64,000 bases of DNA from Bacteroidaceae bacterium (GTDB lineage Bacteria > Bacteroidota > Bacteroidia > Bacteroidales > Bacteroidaceae): positions 1 through 64,000 of the forward strand of contig JAILRU010000099.1 in the NCBI GenBank assembly GCA_024697945.1, in the 5' to 3' direction. A program made the position numbers and the translations under genes. Positions 33,966 through 40,244 of the stretch are shown piece by piece. A model generated the notes under the pieces. That model was given only the letters and a program-made list of their open reading frames with translations, ran no database searches and was not told where the DNA came from. Positions within the stretch are counted from its first letter, which is position 1. Every line of letters begins with the position of its first letter.

Positions 33966-34353
33966 CCATTTTTTTTAAGAAATCCGCAAACTCCACTGAG
34001 TAGCAGGTCCCTTCTGCCACTAAAGGCAGGCTTTCCAGAACAACATTGCCTCCGTCTCCGTCGAGCCAGCGGCGGCGGCGTACATGCAGCAGCACCTTGT
34101 GCTCTCGTTGGGGAAAGTCGTTGAACAGGCGGGCTTCAGTAAAGCCGTTGGGATGCAGGTCGTGCCATTTCACATCACGAAGGTCACGCTCGTCAAGGTA
34201 GATATGGAGGATACGGATGACCGTGCCCGTCTCGTCCATCTCGTTTGTCACTTCTTCGTCGATCTTGGTAATCTCGAAGTAATCAAGAATGCCGTTGGGA
34301 AGCATGAAGCGCACCAACGTCTCGTAGTCGAATGATGAATGTTTCTTTGCCAT
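33913..34353 (-). CDS. ISAon1-like transposase, N-terminal region (orfA)
   Basis: This 146-residue ORF starts at ATG 34353, with the -7 box TACCTTTG only five bases upstream on the minus strand (34358-34365). It has the N-terminal region typical of this group: LVRFMLPNGILDYFEITKID, LHIYLDERDL, HPNGFTEARLFNDFPQREHK and LLHVRRRRWLDGDGG. Its last residues after EFADFLKK are out of frame with the catalytic ORF. The overlap with orfB and the run of eight A residues point to programmed +1 frameshifting or transcriptional slippage. Confidence 0.88.
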   Translation of the reverse strand: MAKKHSSFDYETLVRFMLPNGILDYFEITKIDEEVTNEMDETGTVIRILHIYLDERDLRDVKWHDLHPNGFTEARLFNDFPQREHKVLLHVRRRRWLDGDGGNVVLESLPLVAEGTCYSVEFADFLKKMVGHLPGDGPMRGALLPD

Positions 34354-34387
34354 GCTGCAAAGGTAACACTTTTTTCGGACATGAGTT

Positions 34388-34455
34388 CCGTTGCGCTAAG
34401 ATATTTTGGTTAGGTGGCATGGGGGGCTTATCCACGGACTTCCCCCCCTGCGCCC
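34388..34455 (-). repeat. Right terminal inverted repeat of the insertion sequence
   Basis: This is the partner of 32844-32907. It lies just upstream of the transposase promoter. Confidence 0.88.
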
Positions 34456-34511
34456 TGAAAACTTATTTTTTATATCGACTGTATAAGCTAATACTGATCC
34501 CCAAAGTTCTA

Positions 34512-34853
34512 TCAAAAGATAGAATCAATTATTTTGTCAACAATCTCGTTGAAATACTGCTCCTTAATACTTCCGAGACGACGAACGACATCGCGCTCTA
34601 TATATCCTGCAATAATCTGGCACTTCACTAAGCTTGGCTTTGCAAAAGTGTATCCAACTACCATCTCATCAGTAAGCGGATATGAGTATTGTGGGTTGAG
34701 CCAATCGTTGGAAGTGATGAGCACAAGGTAAAACATGCCGTCTTCAGCCTCTTGCAGTTCATCATTTGACACAATAATAGCCGGATGTGGCTTGAATGTC
34801 CCATCAGGAAAGAGGAAGCTGACCTCTACAATGTCTCTTTGATGATATTTCAT
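34512..34853 (-). CDS. PemK/MazF-family toxin (type II toxin-antitoxin)
   Basis: This 113-residue protein has the PemK/MazF barrel pattern: QRDIVEVSFLFPDGTFKPHPAIIVSND near the N-terminus, YLVLITSND in the central strand, and VKCQIIAGYIERDVVRRLGSI toward the end. The family consists of ribosome-independent endoribonucleases that cut mRNA. Its ATG overlaps the stop codon of the preceding antitoxin gene in an ATGA (34850-34853), giving translational coupling. It lies between the insertion sequence and a repeat-rich spacer, fitting a mobile or degraded island. Confidence 0.87.
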   Translation of the reverse strand: MKYHQRDIVEVSFLFPDGTFKPHPAIIVSNDELQEAEDGMFYLVLITSNDWLNPQYSYPLTDEMVVGYTFAKPSLVKCQIIAGYIERDVVRRLGSIKEQYFNEIVDKIIDSIF

Positions 34854-35059
34854 AGGTAGCGAGCTATGACTTTCGACATTGAGCGTTTTGAGTGAGCAAG
34901 AAATGCGTCCCTTTCTACTTGATGAGCTTCAACTGCTTCCTCTGGAGATATGTCTGGCTGAACATCTCTCTTAAGGAAAAGTCCAGTTGCCAGCAATGCT
35001 GCAAGCTTGCGCCGTGCAAGGGCATTGTGCTGATTATATTCTAATGTTACGGTGCACAT
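34850..35059 (-). CDS. Antitoxin partner of the PemK/MazF toxin
   Basis: This 69-residue protein begins MCTVTLEYNQHNALARRKLA and is followed by LLATGLFLKRD. This is a short strand-helix start seen in Bacteroidales antitoxins paired with PemK-like toxins. The C-terminal half is charged and probably wraps the toxin. Its stop overlaps the toxin start by four bases. The promoter region at 35089-35119 has a CTTTGCAAAG palindrome that could serve autoregulation. Confidence 0.8.
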   Translation of the reverse strand: MCTVTLEYNQHNALARRKLAALLATGLFLKRDVQPDISPEEAVEAHQVERDAFLAHSKRSMSKVIARYL

Positions 35060-35083
35060 TTTCTTTGGTTTTTAACACTTACG

Positions 35084-35119
35084 CTTTGCAAAGATACGAA
35101 AGTTAATTCAAAATTCAAA
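35084..35119 (-). promoter_or_regulatory. Promoter/operator of the toxin-antitoxin pair
   Basis: On the minus strand TTTG (35116-35119) and TATCTTTG (35089-35096) are 19 bases apart. The palindrome CTTTGCAAAG overlaps the -7 box and start region, a likely binding site for the antitoxin. Confidence 0.6.
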
Positions 35120-35340
35120 ATAAATTAATTCAAAAAAAAGGAAAAATGAATACCGCAGAAGAAAAGGAGTAAAAAACAGCAACAATAGGTAACTGAGGCG
35201 AAAAATCCATGTCAGGCATCAGGTTCCTTGTTTGTTTCACCAGCCGCCTATATATATAGCGACCAGTGAAACGAACGAGAAACAAGCCAGACAGCGACCT
35301 TTCCTTTTATCAATAGCGGGCTGTTGCTTCTGTCGGAGCG

Positions 35341-35433
35341 ATAGTAATCCTATGACGGAAGGAATAGTAATCCTATGACGGAAGGAATACTAATCCTATG
35401 CAGGAAGGAATAGTAATCCTCCGGCGGTAGGGA
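35341..35433. repeat. 23-base tandem repeat, four copies
   Basis: Units begin at 35341, 35364, 35387 and 35410 (ATAGTAATCCTATGACGGAA...). The first two are identical and the last has diverged. There is no spacer between units, so it is not a CRISPR array. Confidence 0.9.
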
Positions 35434-35489
35434 TAGGACGCTCATTCGTGAACATCTGCCCGCTCCACCATAATTTTTTTTACGATTTT

Positions 35490-35548
35490 AATGTCACAAT
35501 GTCACACTTATTGATTTACAGGGCATTGCGACGTGACATTGTGACATT
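35490..35548. repeat. Perfect 16-base inverted repeat AATGTCACAATGTCAC
   Basis: The arms at 35490-35505 and 35533-35548 are exact reverse complements around a 27-base loop. Each arm contains AATGTCAC twice. Confidence 0.9.
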
Positions 35549-35630
35549 AAATTGCGAATTCTGCACAAAAAGAGCACAAAAAAACCATCCTTTTTCGCAA
35601 AAACACCATTGGAAAGCAGTTTTTTCTCCT

Positions 35631-35680
35631 GTGCGTAGGAAAACTTTTTCCTCCGAAGAGAAAAAATATTTTCTACGCAC
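35631..35680. repeat. Long hairpin with GTGCGTAG ends
   Basis: GTGCGTAGGAAAA (35631-35643) faces TTTTCTACGCAC (35669-35680). An inner TTTTTCCTC/GAGAAAAA stem could continue the hairpin. Confidence 0.7.
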
Positions 35681-35807
35681 TCGAAAAAAAGTTGGTGCGA
35701 AAGGAGTTTTTGTTAGCAGAGCGTTGCGGTGTGACATTTCTAAAAGACATTTTGAATTTAGAAAGTACTTTCGCTCGACAATAAAAAGAAAAACATAGGT
35801 TCTTCTT

Positions 35808-35837
35808 TTGTATTGTACTCGCTTATTCGTACCTTTG
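35808..35837 (+). promoter_or_regulatory. Promoter of guaA
   Basis: TTTG (35808-35811) and TACCTTTG (35830-35837) are 18 bases apart, 30 bases before the ATG. The spacing is slightly short. Confidence 0.65.
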
Positions 35838-35867
35838 CACACGAATTGAAAATACATTATCCCAATT

Positions 35868-37421
35868 ATGCAGCAACAGAAGATTATCATCCTGGACTTC
35901 GGTTCACAGACAACCCAGCTCATTGCACGTCGATTGCGCGAGCTCGACACTTTCTGCGAGATACTGCCATACAACAAGTTTCCTGCCGACGACCCTGACG
36001 TTATAGGTGTCATCCTGTCCGGCTCGCCCTACTCCGTTCACGACCCGGAAGCCTTCAAGGTTGACCTCAGCCAGTTTGTGGGCCGCCTGCCCGTGCTGGG
36101 CATCTGCTATGGTGCGCAGTTCATCTCGCATTCCCTCGGTGGACGAGTGGAGAAGGCGGACTCCCGTGAATACGGACGTGCCCATCTGGAAACCATTGAC
36201 ACCAGCAACCCACTCTTCCGTGGATTCGACCAGAACTCGCAGGTGTGGATGTCGCATGGCGATACCATCACCGCCATCCCCGAAGGTTTCGAAGTCATCG
36301 GTAGCACAAAAGACGTCACCAACGCTGCCTTCTGGAGCGGAGAAGGGGGACGTATCTGGGGTGTTCAGTTCCATCCGGAGGTGTTCCACACGCTGCAAGG
36401 CACGTTGCTGCTGAAGAACTTCGTGGTGGACATCTGCGGCAGCCGTCAGGACTGGTCGCCGGCTAACTTCGTGGAAACAACGGTGGCAGAGCTAAAGCAG
36501 CAGATAGGAGACGATCGCGTCATCCTCGGCCTCTCCGGAGGTGTGGACAGCAGCGTCTGTGCCGTATTGCTGAACAGGGCCATCGGAGACCAACTGACCT
36601 GCATCTTCGTGGATCACGGCATGTTGCGCAAGAATGAGTTCCAGAACGTGATGAAGGACTACGAGTGTCTGGGCTTGAACGTCATCGGTGTGGATGCCTC
36701 GAAGAAATTCTTTGCCGACCTCGACGGCGTGACAGAGCCCGAGAGGAAGCGCAAAATCATTGGCCGCGACTTCATCGAGGTGTTCAATGCCGAAGCCAAG
36801 AAAATCGTAAATAATAAATCGTCAAATAGTAAATGTAGATGGTTGGCCCAGGGCACTATCTATCCCGACCGTATTGAGAGCATGAACATCACAGGCAAGG
36901 TCATCAAGAGCCATCACAACGTGGGCGGCCTGCCCGAGGAGATGCACCTCTCACTGTGCGAACCGCTGAAGTGGCTCTTCAAGGACGAAGTGCGTCGCGT
37001 AGGCCGTCAGTTGGGCATTCCTGAGCACCTCATCGGCCGTCATCCCTTCCCTGGTCCAGGTCTGGCTGTCCGCATACTGGGTGCCATCACACCGGAAAAG
37101 GTGCGCATCCTGCAAGATGCCGACGACATCTTCATCCAGGGCCTGCGCGACTGGGGACTCTATGACCAAATCTGGCAGGCTGGCGCCATCCTGCTCTCCG
37201 ACGTCCGCAGCGTGGGCGTGATGGGTGACGAACGTACCTATGAGAATCCCGTTGCACTGCGAGCTGTGACCAGCACGGATGCCATGACTGCCGACTGGGC
37301 ACACCTGCCCTATGAGTTCCTGGCGAAGGTCAGCAACGACATCATCAACAAAGTTAAGGGCGTCAACCGCGTATGCTACGACATCTCCTCGAAACCACCT
37401 TCCACTATCGAGTGGGAGTAA
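35868..37421 (+). CDS. guaA: GMP synthase (glutamine-hydrolysing)
   Basis: This 517-residue cytosolic enzyme converts XMP, ATP and glutamine to GMP. The N-terminal class I glutamine amidotransferase has the nucleophile in GICYGAQF (about C83) and VQFHPEVF with the catalytic His and Glu. The ATP pyrophosphatase domain has the PP-loop [12 protein letters not shown] (about residue 222). The dimerisation domain ends in the expected KPPSTIEWE. One oddity: between FNAEAKKI and [10 protein letters not shown], where the family usually has only a few residues, there are ten extra or altered residues ([10 protein letters not shown]) coded by an AT-rich 7-base-period array. The frame is kept, so the enzyme is probably functional. 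Confidence 0.97.
   Translation: MQQQKIIILDFGSQTTQLIARRLRELDTFCEILPYNKFPADDPDVIGVILSGSPYSVHDPEAFKVDLSQFVGRLPVLGICYGAQFISHSLGGRVEKADSREYGRAHLETIDTSNPLFRGFDQNSQVWMSHGDTITAIPEGFEVIGSTKDVTNAAFWSGEGGRIWGVQFHPEVFHTLQGTLLLKNFVVDICGSRQDWSPANFVETTVAELKQQIGDDRVILGLSGGVDSSVCAVLLNRAIGDQLTCIFVDHGMLRKNEFQNVMKDYECLGLNVIGVDASKKFFADLDGVTEPERKRKIIGRDFIEVFNAEAKKIVNNKSSNSKCRWLAQGTIYPDRIESMNITGKVIKSHHNVGGLPEEMHLSLCEPLKWLFKDEVRRVGRQLGIPEHLIGRHPFPGPGLAVRILGAITPEKVRILQDADDIFIQGLRDWGLYDQIWQAGAILLSDVRSVGVMGDERTYENPVALRAVTSTDAMTADWAHLPYEFLAKVSNDIINKVKGVNRVCYDISSKPPSTIEWE
36807..36837. repeat. 7-base array in frame inside guaA
   Basis: GTAAATA, ATAAATC, GTCAAAT, AGTAAAT and GTA give just over four units. The insert is AT-rich against the surrounding GC-balanced gene and encodes [10 protein letters not shown]. 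Confidence 0.75.
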
Positions 37422-37451
37422 GCCCCCAATAAGTTAAAAATACTAAAAGTA

Positions 37452-37483
37452 TTTGGTAATCACGGGAAATTGTCGTACCTTTG
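37452..37483 (+). promoter_or_regulatory. Promoter of ndk
   Basis: TTTG (37452-37455), 20 bases, TACCTTTG (37476-37483). The roughly 75-base leader that follows contains a CCCACCTC/GAGGTAGGG hairpin (about 37520-37548). Confidence 0.8.
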
Positions 37484-37564
37484 CAGCCGGAAACCCAGAA
37501 AAGGGCCTCTCCCACCTCAAAAAAACGAGGTAGGGACAGGCGTTTTTCGCAAGCCCAAAAAGAA

Positions 37565-38026
37565 ATGGAAAGAACCCTGGTGCTGCTCAAACCGAGCACT
37601 GTAATGAGAGGTCTGATAGGCGAAGTCACAAGTCGCTTCGAAAAGAAGGGATTACGCATAGTCGGCATGAAAATGCTACAGCTTGACGACGAGATACTCA
37701 ACGAACACTACGCCCACCTGGTGGGAAAGCCTTTCTTCCCTGCACTCAAGGCTTCCATGATGCGCACGCCGGTCATAGCCATGTGCCTTGAAGGTACGGA
37801 TGCCATCGAGGTCGTACGCTTCATCACGGGCTACACCAATGGCCGCAAGGCTGAGCCGGGAACTATCCGTGGCGACTACTGTATGAGTAACCAGCAGAAC
37901 ATCGTACACGCATCCGACTCACCCACATCGGCAGCCATCGAGCTCAAAAGGTTCTTCAAGCCTGAAGAGATCTTCGACATGGGCGACCTGAACATGGACC
38001 GACTCTATGCACTGGACCTTTCTTAA
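37565..38026 (+). CDS. ndk: Nucleoside diphosphate kinase
   Basis: This 153-residue enzyme equilibrates nucleoside di- and triphosphates. I start at ATG 37565 (MERTLVLLKPSTVMRGLIGE); the track's 28 extra codons cover the leader and include the promoter's own end. The active-site region is YCMSNQQNIVHASDSPTSA with the phospho-accepting histidine. The family motif GTIRGDY precedes it, and EEIFDMGDLNMDRLYALDLS closes the protein. It lies downstream of guaA on the same strand but has its own promoter. Confidence 0.97.
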   Translation: MERTLVLLKPSTVMRGLIGEVTSRFEKKGLRIVGMKMLQLDDEILNEHYAHLVGKPFFPALKASMMRTPVIAMCLEGTDAIEVVRFITGYTNGRKAEPGTIRGDYCMSNQQNIVHASDSPTSAAIELKRFFKPEEIFDMGDLNMDRLYALDLS

Positions 38027-38136
38027 AAGGTGAAAAGGTGAAAGGCTGAAAAATTAAAAAGGCGAAGGGTTAAAAAAGAATTGAAAAGTTAAAAAAGGTT
38101 AAGACAATATAATAGTAAAAATAGTAAAATAGTATA
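38027..38136. repeat. Purine-rich short-period repeat spacer
   Basis: Irregular 8-9 base units (AAAAGGTGA, AAAGGCTGA, AATTAAAAAG and so on) are followed by AATAGTAAA units up to the next ATG. The style resembles the other short-period arrays but is more degenerate. Confidence 0.5.
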
Positions 38137-39111
38137 ATGAAGACATTCACCACCCTATTCCTGCTCCTTGCTCAATGTTCAATGGTCTTCGCACAAGACC
38201 GTTTGGCTGATATTGCACCTATAGACCGCAAGATGCGTGCCATCGACAGCATCTCTTTGGTACGAATCAGCGAACATGAAGCAGTGGCTGCAGACCTGCA
38301 AGCTCCCGCTGCATCACTCTATCCCACTTGGAACAACGATTATACACGCTCGTACGACGTGACTCTTCCCTCGGAATACAGAATCGACCTGCGTGACTTC
38401 CACATGCCTTGCGACAGCCGCATGGTCACAAGCCACTACGGATACCGTCGCTCTTTCCGCCGTCAGCACTACGGAACCGACATCAAGGTCTTCGTGGGCG
38501 ACACCATTCGCGCTGCCTTCTCCGGAAAGGTACGTGTAGTCGAAGACCAGGGTTACCGCAAGGGTTACGGCAAGTACGTGGTTATCCGCCACCCCAACGG
38601 TCTGGAGACCGTCTATGGACACCTGAGCAGGCATTTGGTTAAACCCAATCAGATTGTGAAGGCTGGCGAGGTCATTGGTCTGGGTGGTAACACAGGACGC
38701 TCCACGGGTTCGCACCTCCACTTCGAGACGCGTTTCCTGGGACAGTTCATCAATCCGGAGAAACTTTTCGACTTCGAGGCACAGGACGTGAAGGGTGACT
38801 TCTACCTCTTCTGCTCGAATGGTCGCGGCACTTTGTTAGCAGGCAATAACATCGATGGCGGCGAAGAAGAGATGGACGAGGAAACAGCCAAAGCACTCAT
38901 GGCCAAGGAAGCCGAGAGCGAGGCATTCCAGCAAAAGAAGATGCAAGAGATGCGGGCAAAGTCTCGCACCCATGTTCATAGAGTTAAGTCCGGTGAGACT
39001 CTGTCTTCCATCGCACGCAAATGCGGCACAACCATCGACAAGCTCTGCCGCATGAACAACATCAAGCGTACGTCTATCCTGCGTCCCGGACAGATACTCA
39101 AATACAGCTAA
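38137..39111 (+). CDS. M23 family metallopeptidase with C-terminal LysM domain
   Basis: This 324-residue exported peptidoglycan endopeptidase has the signal peptide MKTFTTLFLLLAQCSMVFAQ. The LytM/M23 domain spans about residues 95-215. Its zinc ligands are visible in RQHYGTDIKVFVGDT (H...D), and the catalytic HxH lies in STGSHLHFETR. An acidic helical linker (GGEEEMDEETAKALMAKEAE) follows, then a LysM domain (HRVKSGETLSSIARKCGTTIDKLCRMNNIK) for peptidoglycan binding. The stop codon overlaps the miaA stop codon on the other strand. Such enzymes act in cell separation or envelope remodelling. Confidence 0.95.
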   Translation: MKTFTTLFLLLAQCSMVFAQDRLADIAPIDRKMRAIDSISLVRISEHEAVAADLQAPAASLYPTWNNDYTRSYDVTLPSEYRIDLRDFHMPCDSRMVTSHYGYRRSFRRQHYGTDIKVFVGDTIRAAFSGKVRVVEDQGYRKGYGKYVVIRHPNGLETVYGHLSRHLVKPNQIVKAGEVIGLGGNTGRSTGSHLHFETRFLGQFINPEKLFDFEAQDVKGDFYLFCSNGRGTLLAGNNIDGGEEEMDEETAKALMAKEAESEAFQQKKMQEMRAKSRTHVHRVKSGETLSSIARKCGTTIDKLCRMNNIKRTSILRPGQILKYS

Positions 39112-40031
39112 AATAGGGCTTTTTTTGCGGCTTTTTCAACCACAAATTGGACTTGATCTTCAAGGGGTAGCGTTCCGTCTATCCAATGTATTGTGAAGCC
39201 GCGGCGTTCCATACCGCGGAACCAAGTCATTTGTCGCTTGGCAAACTGATGGATGGCAATCTCTAACTGCCGCACCATCTCATCATAAGAAAGCTGACCC
39301 AAACAATAAAGGGTCAGATATTTGTACTCTAAGCCGTAATATAGCAGGTCCTCGGCAGGGATGCGCTCCAAGAGGCGTTGCACCTCGCCCACCATATCCT
39401 CCTGCTCTAAACGGTGACGCAGCCGCTCGCTGATGCGCTGACGGCGCAGTTCGCGGTCTATGCTGACACCCACAATGAAGCTGTCTATGGCAGGGAAGTC
39501 ACGTTCCAGTGTTCCATGCTCGCGATAGTAGGTCTGTATCTCTATGGCGCGAATGGCACGTTTCGTGGTGTCGAGATCTGTGACATTGTGCAACGTCTTA
39601 TAACCTTCGAGAATCTTTTTCAGTTCGTGTAGTGAGCAGTCCTTGAGCTGTTCGCGAAGCACAGGGTTCTCAGGAACGGCCTCCATCTTGTAGCCTTTAA
39701 GGACAGACTCGATGTAGAGTCCCGTTCCGCCACAGAGGATAGGCTGACGGTGGCGCGATAGGATATCGTCATAGACAGCATGGAAGTCCTGCTGAAAGCG
39801 GAAGAGGTTGTACTTCTCGCCCGCCTCGCAGATATCAATAAGGTGGAAAGGAATGTCCTTTCCACCTATATTATAATCTGCCAAGTCCTTGCCCGTACCG
39901 ATATCCATGCCCCGATACACCTGCCGGCTGTCTGCGCTGATGATTTCGGCATCACCGAGACGTGAGGCAAGGTGTGCGGCAAGCTTTGTCTTGCCGGATG
40001 CGGTAGGACCAAGGATGGTAATAAGGGGCAT
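39108..40031 (-). CDS. miaA: tRNA dimethylallyltransferase
   Basis: This 307-residue enzyme adds a dimethylallyl group to A37 of tRNAs reading UNN codons. The P-loop ILGPTASGKTKLA is at residues 5-17. The family signature ISADSRQVYRGMDIGTGKD follows, then PFHLIDI, the active-site PILCGGTGLYIESVL, and the tRNA-binding QFAKRQMTWFRGM near the C-terminus. It is the last gene of a minus-strand run and is preceded by a 51-residue ORF 20 bases upstream. Confidence 0.97.
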   Translation of the reverse strand: MPLITILGPTASGKTKLAAHLASRLGDAEIISADSRQVYRGMDIGTGKDLADYNIGGKDIPFHLIDICEAGEKYNLFRFQQDFHAVYDDILSRHRQPILCGGTGLYIESVLKGYKMEAVPENPVLREQLKDCSLHELKKILEGYKTLHNVTDLDTTKRAIRAIEIQTYYREHGTLERDFPAIDSFIVGVSIDRELRRQRISERLRHRLEQEDMVGEVQRLLERIPAEDLLYYGLEYKYLTLYCLGQLSYDEMVRQLEIAIHQFAKRQMTWFRGMERRGFTIHWIDGTLPLEDQVQFVVEKAAKKALF

Positions 40032-40051
40032 CTTCAGAGATCAGGGGTTTG

Positions 40052-40207
40052 TCACTCCTCGCTGTCGCTCCAGAGGTCCCAATCGTCATTCTCCTTTGTG
40101 AGAACATCTGCATTGGGATCGGCATTGCCATTCTGCAGGCTAATGGCCATCATGTTCACTGCTACTGCTTCTTCGACCTGCACAGCAGGCATTATATATG
40201 TCTTCAT
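40052..40207 (-). CDS. Small hypothetical protein (51 aa), too short for the ORF track
   Basis: ATG 40207 to TGA 40052 encodes MKTYIMPAVQVEEAVAVNMM followed by a polar stretch and the acidic, tryptophan-containing end NDDWDLWSDSEE. It lies between the PCMD protein and miaA on the same strand, 37 bases after the former. The 52-residue ORF at 26158 has the same plan and the same kind of upstream neighbour. Function unknown. Confidence 0.65.
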   Translation of the reverse strand: MKTYIMPAVQVEEAVAVNMMAISLQNGNADPNADVLTKENDDWDLWSDSEE

Positions 40208-40244
40208 AATATACGATTTAACGATTTACTAATTACGATTTTCT

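Larger units (their letters stand above)
32844..34455 (-). mobile_element. Insertion sequence, ISAon1-like (ISL3-type DDE transposase), about 1.6 kb
   Basis: The 1612-base element is bounded by long imperfect inverted repeats of about 65 bases (32844-32907 and 34388-34455), both starting GGGCGCAGGGGG and ending near GCGCAACGG. It carries two overlapping transposase ORFs on the minus strand. The eight bases outside each end (GTATTATT and TGAAAACT) do not match, so there is no target duplication and the right flank is not the rest of the integrase. A deletion next to the element is likely. Confidence 0.88.
35120..35807. other. Long structured non-coding spacer upstream of guaA
   Basis: No real gene is seen. 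The ORFs at 35448 (+) and 35516 (-) merely translate repeats. Contents in order: an imperfect inverted repeat with CTTGTTT/AAACAAG arms (35226-35286); a four-copy 23-base tandem repeat (35341-35433); a perfect 16-base inverted repeat (35490-35505 and 35533-35548); and a long hairpin with GTGCGTAG/CTACGCAC ends (35631-35680). A second copy of the TTGCG-TGACATT motif lies near 35720-35740. Confidence 0.7.

Noticed and set aside
32469-34124. 551-residue ORF seemingly fusing an integrase to another domain
   Set aside because: Only residues 40-125 are integrase; the rest is antisense of the transposase and its terminal repeat. It is treated as a pseudogene plus insertion sequence.
35341-35433. Possible CRISPR array
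   Set aside because: The 23-base units are directly adjacent without unique spacers, and no cas gene is in the window. The 7- and 9-base arrays are likewise not CRISPR.
35448-36013. 116-residue (+) and 165-residue (-) ORFs upstream of guaA
   Set aside because: They translate inverted and direct repeats, giving internal peptide repeats, and the minus one runs into the guaA coding region.
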